Of a stretch of 64,000 nucleotides of DNA, positions 24,726-34,544 are shown in pieces (the first letter of the stretch is position 1; each line of letters opens with the position of its first letter). The stretch is taken from positions 124,001-188,000 of the forward strand of contig NZ_JAGGRI010000002.1 in assembly GCF_018612875.1 (NCBI RefSeq), given 5' to 3'. The notes below the pieces were generated by a model. That model made no database searches. It was not told the origin of the DNA and was given only the letters and a program-made list of their open reading frames with translations. This DNA is from Lysobacter sp. ISL-50 (GTDB lineage: Bacteria > Pseudomonadota > Gammaproteobacteria > Xanthomonadales > Xanthomonadaceae). A program made the position numbers and the translations under genes.

Positions 24726-26768
24726 ATGGGTACTGCAATCATGGTGCTGACGCTGATCGGCGTCGCCGTGCTGATCGTGTTCGTGATGTTGCTGATGTTC
24801 AAGGCCTTCTACATCAAGGTCCCGCAGGGCACGGCCCTGATCGTCAACGACATGTCCGCCACGCCGAAGGTGCACTTCACCGGCGCGCTGGTGTATCCGG
24901 TGATCTACAAGAAGGAGTTCATGCAGATCTCCTTGATCACCCTGGAAGTGGATCGCCGCGCCAAGGACGGACTGATCTGCAAGGACAACATGCGCGCCGA
25001 CATCACCGTCGCGTTCTACCTGCGCGTCAACGAGACCCAGCAGGATGTGCTCAAGGTCGCCAAGGCGATCGGCGTGGACCGCGCTTCGGACCGCACCGCG
25101 GTCAACGAGCTGTTCAACGCGAAGTTCTCCGAGGCGCTCAAGACCGTCGGCAAGCAGATCGAGTTCGTCAAGCTGTTCGAGAACCGGCAGGAATTCCGCG
25201 ACCGCATCATCGAGGTGATCGGCAACGATCTCAACGGCTATGTGCTCGAAGACGTCGCCATCGACTACCTGGAGCAGACGCCGAAGTCGTCGCTGGACCC
25301 GACCAACATCCTCGACGCCGAAGGCATCCGCAAGATCACCGAGCTGACCGCGGCGCAGAACGTCATCACCAACGAGCTCGAACGCAACGAGCAGCTGGCG
25401 ATCACCAAGAAGAACGTCGAGACCCGCGAAGCCATGCTCGCGCTCGAGCGCCAGCAGGCCGACGCCGAGGCGCGGCAGAAGCGCGAGATCCAGACCATCC
25501 AGGCGCGCGAGCAGGCCGAGACCGCCAAGGTGCAGGAAGAAGAGCGGCTGAAGTCGGAGAACGCGCGCATTTCGGTGCAGGAGCAGCTCGACATCCGCGA
25601 GCAGAACCGCCAGCGCGAGGTCGAAGTCGCGCAGCAGAACCGCCAGCGCGCGGTGGTGATCGAGGTCGAGAAGGTCACCCGCGCCAAGGATCTGGAAATC
25701 GTCGCGCGCGAACGCGAGGTCGAGCTCAACCGGATCGAGAAGGAAAAAGCGCTGGAAGAACAGCGCAAGGAAATCGCCAACGTGATCCGCGACCGCATCG
25801 CGGTCGAGAAGACCGTGGCCCAGGAAGAAGAGCGGATCAAGGAAGTGCGCCAGGTGTCGGAGGCCGACCGCGCCAAGCAGGTGATGGTGCTGCACGCCCA
25901 GGCCAAGGCCGAGGAAGAGCTGGTGCGTCAGGTCAAGCAGGCCGAGGCCGACGAGACCGCGTCCCGGCACAAGGCGGTGGAAATCACCACCCTGGCCCAG
26001 GCCGAGCTGGAATCGGCCGGCAAGCAGTCCGAAGCCAAGAAGAAGATGGCCGAAGGCATCGAGGCCGAGCGCGCGGCGCCGGGCCTGGCCGATGCGCGGG
26101 TGCGCGAAATCACCGCCGCGGCGATCGAGAAGGAAGGCATGGCCAAGGCGCGCGTGGTCGCCGAGACCATGGGCGCGGAAGCCAAGGGCGATCAGGAAAA
26201 GGGCATGGCGCAGGCGCGGGTGATGGAAGCGCAGGCCGACGCCAAGCAGAAGCTGGGCCTGTCCGACGCCAAGGTGCTGGAAGAGAACCTGTTCGCGCAG
26301 GCGCGCGGCGAAGAACAGCTCGGCGCGGCCAAGGCCAAGGCCAACCGCGACCTGGGCTTGTCCGAGGCCGAGGTGCTGCTGCAGAAGTTCAAGTCCGAGG
26401 CCGAGGGCCTGTCGCAGAAGTTCGGCGCGCTCGATTCGCTCAGCGATCAGGCCCGCGCCCACGAAGAATTCCGCATGCAACTGGAAAAGAACTTCGAGCA
26501 GGCCATCGCCGGCATCGCCGCCAACAAGGACATCGCCAAGGAACAGTCCGACGTGCTGGCCGCGGCGCTCAGCAAGGCCAACATCGACATCGTCGGCGGC
26601 GAAGGCGCGTTCTTCGACTCCTTCGCCAAGGCCCTGTCGGTGGGCAAGGCGATCGAAGGCGTCGCCGGCAAGAGCCCGATCGTGCAGGACGTGCTGCAGC
26701 GGCTGCTGGCCAAGGCCGACGGCAAGAGCGACAGCAAGGCCGCGGGCGAGACCACGCTCGACTCCTGA
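24726..26768 (+). CDS. Flotillin (YqiK-like) SPFH/band 7 protein
   Basis: A 680-residue flotillin. A transmembrane helix (residues about 4-25, IMVLTLIGVAVLIVFVMLLM) is followed by the SPFH/band 7 domain (about 28-190), a very long Ala/Glu-rich coiled coil (about 195-560) and the C-terminal assembly region. Flotillins form large membrane cages or rafts together with an NfeD/OB-fold partner, here the YqiJ-like gene upstream. ATG 24726 was preferred to ATG 24720 because AGGGAG (24714-24719) is then correctly spaced. Repeated segments with small variations (LGLSDAKVLEENLFAQARGE, LGLSEAEVLLQKFKSEAEG) mark the end of the coiled coil. Confidence 0.9.
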   Translation: MGTAIMVLTLIGVAVLIVFVMLLMFKAFYIKVPQGTALIVNDMSATPKVHFTGALVYPVIYKKEFMQISLITLEVDRRAKDGLICKDNMRADITVAFYLRVNETQQDVLKVAKAIGVDRASDRTAVNELFNAKFSEALKTVGKQIEFVKLFENRQEFRDRIIEVIGNDLNGYVLEDVAIDYLEQTPKSSLDPTNILDAEGIRKITELTAAQNVITNELERNEQLAITKKNVETREAMLALERQQADAEARQKREIQTIQAREQAETAKVQEEERLKSENARISVQEQLDIREQNRQREVEVAQQNRQRAVVIEVEKVTRAKDLEIVAREREVELNRIEKEKALEEQRKEIANVIRDRIAVEKTVAQEEERIKEVRQVSEADRAKQVMVLHAQAKAEEELVRQVKQAEADETASRHKAVEITTLAQAELESAGKQSEAKKKMAEGIEAERAAPGLADARVREITAAAIEKEGMAKARVVAETMGAEAKGDQEKGMAQARVMEAQADAKQKLGLSDAKVLEENLFAQARGEEQLGAAKAKANRDLGLSEAEVLLQKFKSEAEGLSQKFGALDSLSDQARAHEEFRMQLEKNFEQAIAGIAANKDIAKEQSDVLAAALSKANIDIVGGEGAFFDSFAKALSVGKAIEGVAGKSPIVQDVLQRLLAKADGKSDSKAAGETTLDS

Positions 26769-26872
26769 GCGCGCGCCTGACCAGGGAATGCGCCGCCGCG
26801 CGGCGGCGCATCGGATTGACGTCCGTGGCGCGCATGTCGCGCCGCGGGCAGGACCGGTAGGACGAACCACTG

Positions 26873-29800
26873 ATGGCGCAGACCAACCCGACCGCGGCCG
26901 CGGGCGAGATTTCCAACGACAGCGCGAAGGCGGCCCATGCCGCGGTCGACCAGGCCGTGGCCCAGGGCGGCGCCTATGAAGTGCTGAGCAAGCGCCTGGC
27001 CGAGCAGGGCCTGCGCTTGCGCGGCATCGCCGACGGCTTGAACAAGCAGCGCTTGAGCGAGTTCGGCGGCAGCCAGATGGAAGTCATCGGGCGGTTTCGC
27101 ATCCGCACCGAGAACAACTGCGTCGCGCGCGACATCGTGCAGGTCGGCGAGCACCTGGTGTTCGGTTACAACGTGTTCCTGGGCCTGAAGAAGGAAACCA
27201 CGGTCGCGGACGTATTCTCCCTGTACAAGCTGGTGCAGGGGCCGGAGGGCTTTGATGTCACGCCGGTCGATCTCAAGGGCAGCTTCCTCGGCATCGACAG
27301 CTTCGTGCAGGATTTCCGCGAGCTGTACGCGTACTACAAGCACACCCGGCTGATCCAGTTGATCGTGCGCGACAGCAAGCTGCTGGCGGCGTTCCAGATC
27401 GGCGAACGCATCACCGACCTGCGCGTGTTCCGCTGGTCGGTCTCACCCGACGGCGAGGTGCGCTACATCGACAACCGCGGTGAGCGCGACATCGCGCTGC
27501 CGGCGCCGTTCGATTTCGAATGGACCCGCGCCACCCGCGAGATGGTGGTCAACGGCCGCCATCCGCATCTGAACATTCTCGACAGCGTGTTCGTGGAGAC
27601 GGTCAACGGCGATCTCACCGTCAAGATCGAGAACAACACCGAGGACGGCCAGGGCATCTACCGCGAGCCGGTGGCGGACAAGACCCAATCGCTGGACGAC
27701 GCGCAGGTCGATTTCGCCAAGGTCGGCAGCCTGATCCTGCTCAAGATCCTGCCTTACCGCGAAGAGCAATGGCGCTATCTGGTGTTCAACACCCTGACCG
27801 GCAAGGTGCTGCGCCTGGACGCGATCGGCCTGGCCTGCATCCAGTTGCCGGAAGACCACGGCATCATCTTTCCGGGCGGCTATTACCTGCAAAACGGCGA
27901 ACACAAGAGCTTCGACCAGTCGATGGACGGCATGCGCTACAAGCGCAGCATCCGTTCGCCCAACGGCGAGGACGTGCTCTACCTGTTCTACGAGCCCGAG
28001 CAGGGCCGCACCGCGATGTTCACCTACAACATGATCGAGCGGCGCCTGCAGACGCCGATCTTCGGTCACGGCTACGCGCGCCTGGAAGACGGGCGCATGG
28101 TGATCTTCGCCAGCGAAAGCGACGAGCCGACCCGCGTGCACCCCATGCAGGTCTGGCAGACGCCCTACGCCAGCGACGAATACGCCGCGCGCCAGCCGGC
28201 CGGCAACACCTTCATGGGCAAGATCGGCAACGCCGAACTGGTGCGCGGGGTGTCCGAGCTGATCAGCCTGAGCCGCGAGATCGACGCCACCGAGGTGTCG
28301 GCGCAGCGCTACGGCCTGCTCGCGCAGAACACGCGGCGCCTGTTCGATGCTCACCATTGGTTGTCGGACCCGAATTGCGGCGATGTCGCGCCGCTGCTGC
28401 GCGAGATCGCCGCCACCGCCGAGTCGGTGCTGGACGAATACGAGAAAGTCGAAGGCATCCGCAGCCAGTCCGACCGCGCCATGCGCGAGGCCCAGAGCAA
28501 GCAGAAAACCCTGCTCGACAGCCTGCAGCCGGAGAACTGGGAAAAAGTCCAGGAATTCGTCGACGCGCTCAACGGCCTGACCGCGCAGCGCGGGCATCTG
28601 CTGACGATTCGCGAATACCGCTACATCGATGTCGGCGCGATCGACGCGATGGAGAAGGCGCTGGTCGTCGAGCACGAGCGCATCGGCGCGGCCACCGGCG
28701 CCTTCCTCGCCGGCGACAAGGCGCTGGCGCCGCTGGCCGAGCGATTGCAGGCGCTGGACGCGCAGGCGCAGCAGGCGAACACGGTGTCGCAACTGGCCGA
28801 ACCGCTGGCGCAGATGCAGGCCATGTCCGGCGACCTGGACATGCTCTCGGCGTTGATGGCGACGCTGAAGGTCGAGGACGCGACCCAGCGCACCCGCATC
28901 GTCGAATCGATCTCGCAGATCTACGCCAGGCTCAATCAGGCCAAGGCGCGCGCCGATCAGCGTCGCAAGAGCCTGGGTTCGGCCGAATCGGTGGCCCAGT
29001 TCGGCGCGCAGTTCACCTTGTTCGGGCAGAGCATCGCCAGCGCGCTGTCGCTGGCGCAGGACCCGGAGAAGGCCGACGAACAACTCTCGCGGCTGATGGT
29101 GCAGTTGGAGGAACTGGAGAGCCAGTTCGGCGAGCACGAAGCCTTCCTCGGCGACATCCTGTCCAAGCGCGAAGAGCTGCTGGAAACCTTCGAAGCGCAC
29201 AAGCAGACCCTGCTCGACGATCGCCAGCGCAAGGCGCAGGCGGTCATGGACGCGGCCACGCGCATTCTCGAAGGGCTGGGCCGGCGCACCGCGCGCTTCG
29301 CCAGCGCGGACGAGCTGAACGCCTTCTTCGCCGGCGACGCGCTGATCCTCAAGCTGCGCGAGCTGGCCGAGCGCCTGCGCGCGCTCAAGGACAGCGTCAA
29401 GGCCGACGACGTCGAAGCGCGCCTGAAGGGCGCGCGCGATCAGGCGGTGCGCGCGCTGCGCGACCGCAGCGAGCTGTTCGAGGCCGGCGGCGATGTGATC
29501 AAGCTCGGCCCGCGCCATCGCTTCAGCGTCAACACGCAGGAACTCGACCTGACCCTGCTGCCGCGCGGGGAAACGCTCAACCTGCATCTGACCGGCACGG
29601 ATTTCTTCGAGCCGCTGGACAACCCCGACCTGGACGCCGCGCGCGCCTACTGGGGCGTGTCGATGGATTCCGAATCGCCGCAGCTCTCGCGCGGCGAGTA
29701 TCTGGCCGGGCTGGTGATCGAAGCCGCGCTGGCCAATCGCGACGGCCTGAGCATGGACCTGCTGCGGCAACAGCTGGCGCAGCCCGAGGCGTTGGCGCGC

Positions 29801-32227
29801 AGCGTGCGCGATTTCGCCGCGCCGCGTTACCGCGAAGGCTACGAGAAGGGCATCCACGATCACGATGCCACGTTGATCCTGCAGGCCTTGCTGCCGCTGC
29901 GCGACAGCGCCGGCAGTCTCGCCTTCGAACCGGCCGCGCGGGCCTGGGCGGCGCTGTTCTGGTCGCAGGCCGGCGAACAGGGCGAGGCGGTGCAGTGGCC
30001 CGAACGCGCGCGCACCGCGGCCGACATCGAGCGCCTGTTCGGCAGCGCCGCCGGACTGGAAGCGCTGCGCGGCGAAGTCGCCGCGGCGATGAACGCCTAT
30101 GCGCAGGCGCACAGCCTGCCGATCGATCCGGCGCTGACGCCGCGCGCGGCCGAGTACCTGGTGCTGGAGCTGTCGGCCGAGCGTCCGCAGTTCGTGTTCA
30201 GCAAATACGCGCAGCAGTTGTTGAACGCGCTGCGCGAGAAGCTGACCGCCGCGCGCATGTGGGACGGCTTCGCCCAGACCCTGGACGCACTGCGCGAGCG
30301 CCCGGCGGCGCGCTGGGCGCTGGCGATGAACTGGATCGAAGCGATGGCGCGCAGCCCGGAGCTGGCGCCGATCGCCGCTTACGCCGCCGAGGCCGCGACC
30401 TTGTTGCTGCTCGACGGCGAGTTCGCGAAGAAGGTCACCGAAACCGAACTCAGCGCGAGCGTGCAGGGGCTGCTCGGCGAGCACCCGCGGGTCAAGGAGG
30501 GACGGATGACGCTGGCGATCGACGACTGGTCGGCGCGCCTGCGTCACCATCGCGAGCACTTCGTGCCCGGCTTCCAGCGCTATCAGGCCCTGCGCCAGCA
30601 GATCGTCGGGCGCGAGCGCCATGCGCTGCGCCTGGACGAATTCAAGCCGCGTCCGCTGAGCTCGTTCGTGCGCAACAAGCTGATCAACGACGTCTACCTG
30701 TCGGTGATCGGCGACAACCTCGCCAAGCAGATGGGCACGGTCGGCGAGAGCAAGCGCAGCGATCTGATGGGCCTGCTGATGATGATCTCGCCGCCGGGCT
30801 ACGGCAAAACCACGCTGATGGAGTACGTGGCGCACCGGCTGGGCCTGATCTTCATGAAGATCAACGGCCCCGCGCTCGGCCATGAGGTGCGTTCGCTCGA
30901 TCCGGCCCAGGCGCCGGACGCGACCTCGCGCCAGGAGCTGGAGAAACTCAATCTGGCCCTGGAAATGGGCAACAACGTGATGCTGTACGTCGACGACATC
31001 CAGCACACCCATCCCGAATTCCTGCAGAAGTTCATCTCCTTGTGCGACGGCACCCGCCGCATCGAGGGCGTGTGGAAGGGCCGCACGCGCACTTACGACA
31101 TGCGCGGCAAGAAGTTCTGCGTGGTCATGGCCGGCAACCCGTACACCGAGTCGGGCGAGGTGTTCAAGATTCCGGACATGCTCGCCAACCGCGCCGACAT
31201 CTACAACCTCGGCGACGTGCTCGGCGGCATGGAGGCCTCGTTCCTGCTGAGCTACATCGAGAACAGCCTGACCTCGAATCCGGTGCTGGCGCCGCTGGCC
31301 ACGCGCGAGATGGCCGATCTGTACCGCTTCGTGGACAAGGCCGAAGGCCGCGCGTTCTCGGCCAACGAACTGCGCCACGCCTACAGCGGCGCGGAAATCA
31401 ACGAGATCGTCGCCACCCTGGAGCGGCTGATCAAGGTCCGCGACGTGGTCTACAAGGTCAACCAGCAGTACATCGCCAGCGCCGCACAGGCGCAGAGCTA
31501 TCGCACCGAGCCGCCGTTCAAGCTGCAGGGCAGCTATCGCAACATGAACAAGCTGGCCGAGAAGATTTCGCCGGTGATGAACGAGGCCGAGCTGCAACAG
31601 CTGATCGGCGATCACTACCTGGGCGAGGCGCAGTTGCTGACTTCCGGCGCGGAAGAGAATCTGCTCAAGCTCGGCGAACTGCGCGGCGTGCTGGATGCCG
31701 GGCAGGACGCGCGCTGGGTCCAGATCAAGCGCGATTTCCTGCGCAACAAGGCGATGGGCGCGGGCGAGGCCGATGTCGGCGGACGCGTGGTGGCGCAACT
31801 CAACGATCTGGTCGAGAGCGTGCGCGCGCTCGACAGCGCCGCCAGCCGCGCGCCGGCCGCGCCGCCGCCGGTGGAGAATCCGGCGCCGTGGGCGGAGATC
31901 GTGGCGCTGCTCGAACGCGTGGCGAAGACGCAGGCCAAGCCGCAAGCAGCCGCGCCGGTGGCGACGCCGGCGCCGGACTTCGGCGCTTTGTTGAGTCAGT
32001 TGGGGCCGGCCTTGCAGCAGGCGTTCGATCCCCTGGTCGATCGCCTGCACGACAACTCCGAGCGCCAGACCCGGATCAACGAGGCACTGGTGGAGTTGTT
32101 CAAGCATCTGGGCGAGCGCGAAATCGCCGATGCGCCGACGCGCGCGGCGATGACCGAGCAGCAGCGCGAACTGCAGCGCGCGCTCAACGATTTCGCCGAC
32201 CGGCTCAACGGCCGCGTGCAACGCTGA
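26873..32227 (+). CDS. Giant AAA+ ATPase with long coiled coil (DNA repair ATPase/DUF3686-type)
   Basis: A 1784-residue protein. The N-terminal half (about 30-450) is a beta-rich domain with repeats such as FRWSVSPDGEVRYIDNRGER and matches what I recall as DUF3686 of so-called DNA repair ATPases. A coiled-coil region (about 520-900) follows, then a helical region and a AAA+ module with Walker A SPPGYGKTT (Lys1312) and Walker B VMLYVDDIQ (Asp1374, Asp1375); a sensor stretch FCVVMAGNPYTESGEVF lies further on. The tail (1640-1784) is Pro/Ala-rich and ends in amphipathic helices (DFADRLNGRVQR). It has no transmembrane segment. Despite the database name there is no direct evidence of DNA repair; here it is likely to power or remodel the PspA-flotillin assembly. 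Confidence 0.85.
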   Translation: MAQTNPTAAAGEISNDSAKAAHAAVDQAVAQGGAYEVLSKRLAEQGLRLRGIADGLNKQRLSEFGGSQMEVIGRFRIRTENNCVARDIVQVGEHLVFGYNVFLGLKKETTVADVFSLYKLVQGPEGFDVTPVDLKGSFLGIDSFVQDFRELYAYYKHTRLIQLIVRDSKLLAAFQIGERITDLRVFRWSVSPDGEVRYIDNRGERDIALPAPFDFEWTRATREMVVNGRHPHLNILDSVFVETVNGDLTVKIENNTEDGQGIYREPVADKTQSLDDAQVDFAKVGSLILLKILPYREEQWRYLVFNTLTGKVLRLDAIGLACIQLPEDHGIIFPGGYYLQNGEHKSFDQSMDGMRYKRSIRSPNGEDVLYLFYEPEQGRTAMFTYNMIERRLQTPIFGHGYARLEDGRMVIFASESDEPTRVHPMQVWQTPYASDEYAARQPAGNTFMGKIGNAELVRGVSELISLSREIDATEVSAQRYGLLAQNTRRLFDAHHWLSDPNCGDVAPLLREIAATAESVLDEYEKVEGIRSQSDRAMREAQSKQKTLLDSLQPENWEKVQEFVDALNGLTAQRGHLLTIREYRYIDVGAIDAMEKALVVEHERIGAATGAFLAGDKALAPLAERLQALDAQAQQANTVSQLAEPLAQMQAMSGDLDMLSALMATLKVEDATQRTRIVESISQIYARLNQAKARADQRRKSLGSAESVAQFGAQFTLFGQSIASALSLAQDPEKADEQLSRLMVQLEELESQFGEHEAFLGDILSKREELLETFEAHKQTLLDDRQRKAQAVMDAATRILEGLGRRTARFASADELNAFFAGDALILKLRELAERLRALKDSVKADDVEARLKGARDQAVRALRDRSELFEAGGDVIKLGPRHRFSVNTQELDLTLLPRGETLNLHLTGTDFFEPLDNPDLDAARAYWGVSMDSESPQLSRGEYLAGLVIEAALANRDGLSMDLLRQQLAQPEALARSVRDFAAPRYREGYEKGIHDHDATLILQALLPLRDSAGSLAFEPAARAWAALFWSQAGEQGEAVQWPERARTAADIERLFGSAAGLEALRGEVAAAMNAYAQAHSLPIDPALTPRAAEYLVLELSAERPQFVFSKYAQQLLNALREKLTAARMWDGFAQTLDALRERPAARWALAMNWIEAMARSPELAPIAAYAAEAATLLLLDGEFAKKVTETELSASVQGLLGEHPRVKEGRMTLAIDDWSARLRHHREHFVPGFQRYQALRQQIVGRERHALRLDEFKPRPLSSFVRNKLINDVYLSVIGDNLAKQMGTVGESKRSDLMGLLMMISPPGYGKTTLMEYVAHRLGLIFMKINGPALGHEVRSLDPAQAPDATSRQELEKLNLALEMGNNVMLYVDDIQHTHPEFLQKFISLCDGTRRIEGVWKGRTRTYDMRGKKFCVVMAGNPYTESGEVFKIPDMLANRADIYNLGDVLGGMEASFLLSYIENSLTSNPVLAPLATREMADLYRFVDKAEGRAFSANELRHAYSGAEINEIVATLERLIKVRDVVYKVNQQYIASAAQAQSYRTEPPFKLQGSYRNMNKLAEKISPVMNEAELQQLIGDHYLGEAQLLTSGAEENLLKLGELRGVLDAGQDARWVQIKRDFLRNKAMGAGEADVGGRVVAQLNDLVESVRALDSAASRAPAAPPPVENPAPWAEIVALLERVAKTQAKPQAAAPVATPAPDFGALLSQLGPALQQAFDPLVDRLHDNSERQTRINEALVELFKHLGEREIADAPTRAAMTEQQRELQRALNDFADRLNGRVQR

Positions 32228-32238
32228 CGGGGCGGGCG

Positions 32239-32943
32239 ATGGATTTCGGACAACTCGATCAGAAACTGCGCGACAGCCTTGCCGACTACGCGTTGGACAA
32301 CGAAGAAAAATTCGAGCTGCGCGAGCTGGGCGGCAGTATCGGCGGCGATCGCGTGCGCTATCTGCGCAACCGCGCCTTCGACATGGCCCGTGAGCTGATG
32401 CTGGTCGAGCCGCTGCATACGATGGATGCGCTGCGTTGGCTGGAGCAGGTGGTCAAGACCCTGGACGTGGTCGCGGCCGCGCCGGCGGTGGTGTCCAGCG
32501 CCTACTTCGCTCCCGGCGACGCCTGCCTGCGCAAGTTGCGCGAGCTGTGCCGAACGGCCAGGCGCAGCGTCGCGATCTGCGTCTACACGATTTCCGACGA
32601 TCGGCTGAGCGAAGAGATCCTCGCCTGCCACAAGCGCGGGATCGAGGTGCGGGTGATCAGCGACAACGACAAGAAGTTCGACGAAGGCAGCGATGTGCTG
32701 CGCCTGCGCGAACTCGGCGTGGCGGTGCGGATCGACGACAGCCCGTTCCACATGCACCACAAGTTCGCCTTGTTCGACGGGCGGGTACTGGCCAACGGCA
32801 GTTTCAACTGGACCCGCAGCGCGACCACCAGCAACGAGGAAAACCTCGTGGTCACCGACGATGCGAATCTGGTGCGGTGTTTTTCCGGGCAGTTCGAGGA
32901 ACTGTGGGAGAAGTTCGCGCCGGGGGCGAACGCGGCGCGGTAA
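32239..32943 (+). CDS. Single-HKD phospholipase D-like protein
   Basis: A 234-residue protein with one PLD catalytic motif, HHKFALFD (His173, Lys175, Asp180), followed by NGSFNWT. The preceding VAICVYTISDDRLSEEI and VRVISDNDKK strands are the typical Nuc/PLD6 fold, in which two subunits combine to make one active site. The N-terminal 90 residues are helical and unrecognised. Relatives include the Nuc endonuclease and the mitochondrial cardiolipin hydrolase, so phospholipid or nucleic acid may be the substrate. It starts 11 bases after the AAA+ gene and ends the operon, and a membrane-lipid activity would fit the PspA and flotillin partners best. Confidence 0.85.
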   Translation: MDFGQLDQKLRDSLADYALDNEEKFELRELGGSIGGDRVRYLRNRAFDMARELMLVEPLHTMDALRWLEQVVKTLDVVAAAPAVVSSAYFAPGDACLRKLRELCRTARRSVAICVYTISDDRLSEEILACHKRGIEVRVISDNDKKFDEGSDVLRLRELGVAVRIDDSPFHMHHKFALFDGRVLANGSFNWTRSATTSNEENLVVTDDANLVRCFSGQFEELWEKFAPGANAAR

Positions 32944-32948
32944 GGAGC

Positions 32949-33170
32949 GCTTTTGTAGGAGGGGGCGCTCTTGTGGGAGGGATTGCTCTTGTGGGAGGGG
33001 CTGCTCTTGTGGGAGGGGCTGCTCTTGTGGGAGGGGCTTTAGCCCCGATGCTTTTGGCTCAGATCACTGAGCATTCACAGGTTGCTGCTCTCCTCCGCAG
33101 CATCGCGGCGATTTGAGCGGAAAGCATCGGCGCTAAAGCCCCTCCCACAAGAGCGCTCCTCCCATAAAAG
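32949..33170. repeat. REP pair with tandemly amplified left arm
   Basis: The left side has five successive copies of an 18-base half-unit (GCTCTTGTGGGAGGGGCT with variants), the last one running on into the full GGGGCTTTAGCCCCGATGCTTTT arm. The right side has the normal inverted arm (AAAGCATCGGCGCTAAAGC, then CCCTCCCACAAGAGCG) plus one extra half. It fills the 251-base gap between the convergent PLD and CoA-transferase genes. Confidence 0.9.
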
Positions 33171-33194
33171 CACCTCTTTCCCTGCAAGCCCCGA

Positions 33195-34412
33195 TCAATC
33201 CCCGCCACGGCTACGCCGCCGGCGACTCACGCCGCCGCTTTCCGCCAACTCATCCTTCACCGTCTGCGTATCCTGCCCCAGCACCGGCGCCGCGAACGGC
33301 GCGGGCCCGGGCGTGCGACCGAACTTGATCGACTGCGCGACTCCGCGATACGGCCCCACCTGCGGGTGATCGATCACGCCGACGATGCCTTCGGCCACGA
33401 CCTGCGGATGTTCGAACATGTCCTCGATCCGCCGCGCCGCCGCGCACGGCACCTCATCGCCGAACAAGGCCTCCCACTGCATCGCCGTGCGCGCCGCCAG
33501 CGCTTCGTGCAGGCGCGGCACGATCTCGGCCGCGGCCTGAGCGCGCTTGCGCACGCTGTCGTAGCGCGGATCGTCGGCCAGTTCGCTCAGGCCGGTCTTC
33601 TCGCACAGGCTCTTCCAGAACCGCGCGGTGTTGGCGGAAATGTAGATGTGGCCGTCGCGGGTCGGATGGATGCCGGTGACGCCGCCGGAGCGCATGTCGC
33701 GGCCGATGTCCAGGCTCTCGCCCTCGGCCCAGATCATCCGCGCCGATTGCATGGTCAAGGCGGCGCGCAGCAGCGACACGCCGACGAACTGGCCCAGGCC
33801 GCTGCGTTCGCGTTCGAACAAGGCCGACGACACGCCGGCGGCGAGCAGGGCCGCGGCGTAGTAATCGACCACCGAGCCGTAGATGATTTCCGGCGGACCG
33901 CCGCGCGGGCCTTGCAGCGCGCACATGCCGGTCATGGTCTGCAGTACCTGGTCGTAACCGGCCTTGTCCTTCATCGGCCCGGTTTCGCCGTAGCCGGTGA
34001 CCGCGCAATAGATCAGGCGCGGATTGATCAGCTGCAGGCGTTCGAAATCGATGCCCAGCCGCTGCGGCACGTTGGGACGGAAGTTGTGCACTAGCACGTC
34101 GGCCTCGCGCACCAGGCGCAGCAGCACGGCGTGGTCGGCGGCCTGCTTGAGATCCAGCACGATGCCGCGCTTGCTGCGATTGACGCCGATGAAGGCGCGG
34201 CTCTCGCTGGCCAGGGTGGACGGATACTGGCGCAGGTTGTCGCCGTCGGGCGGTTCGATCTTGATCACGTCCGCGCCCTGGTCGGCGAGCAGGGTGCAAC
34301 CGAACGGGCCGGCGATGTACGCGCTCAGATCGAGCACGCGGATGCCGGCGAGCGGGCCTTGCGTGGCGTCGCCGCGATGTGCGCCGGCGAAGTCGGGAGC
34401 GTTGGAATCCAT
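33195..34412 (-). CDS. Class III CoA-transferase (CaiB/BaiF family)
   Basis: A 405-residue class III (formyl-CoA transferase-type) enzyme that moves CoA between acids. LAGIRVLDLSAYIAGPFGC is the typical start, DVIKIEPPDGD the CoA-binding region, and AGYDQVLQTMTGMC contains the catalytic aspartate. ATG 34412 (MDSNAPDF) was chosen; ATG 34424 and longer frames are possible. It is the last gene of the minus-strand cluster, 132 bases after the GH127-like gene. A CitE-like lyase lies at the other end of the locus, so the pair could activate and cleave a hydroxy-dicarboxylic acid; this is inference. Confidence 0.85.
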   Translation of the reverse strand: MDSNAPDFAGAHRGDATQGPLAGIRVLDLSAYIAGPFGCTLLADQGADVIKIEPPDGDNLRQYPSTLASESRAFIGVNRSKRGIVLDLKQAADHAVLLRLVREADVLVHNFRPNVPQRLGIDFERLQLINPRLIYCAVTGYGETGPMKDKAGYDQVLQTMTGMCALQGPRGGPPEIIYGSVVDYYAAALLAAGVSSALFERERSGLGQFVGVSLLRAALTMQSARMIWAEGESLDIGRDMRSGGVTGIHPTRDGHIYISANTARFWKSLCEKTGLSELADDPRYDSVRKRAQAAAEIVPRLHEALAARTAMQWEALFGDEVPCAAARRIEDMFEHPQVVAEGIVGVIDHPQVGPYRGVAQSIKFGRTPGPAPFAAPVLGQDTQTVKDELAESGGVSRRRRSRGGD

Positions 34413-34544
34413 GCGGTGCGTCATTCCGGAAGCGGGTGCCTGCGGCGATTCAACTCTGCGCCGGCCGGGCGCGGATAAACAGGCAGGGGGCATATGTTCT
34501 GCCGCCACAAATTCTTGCTTGGCGCGTGTGCAACGGGTGCGAAA

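Noticed and set aside
27443-32221. A 1592-codon open frame on the minus strand opposite the AAA+ gene
   Set aside because: It is an exact shadow of the plus-strand frame in GC-rich DNA; composition is His/Arg/Leu-rich and no family motif is seen, while the plus strand has Walker motifs.
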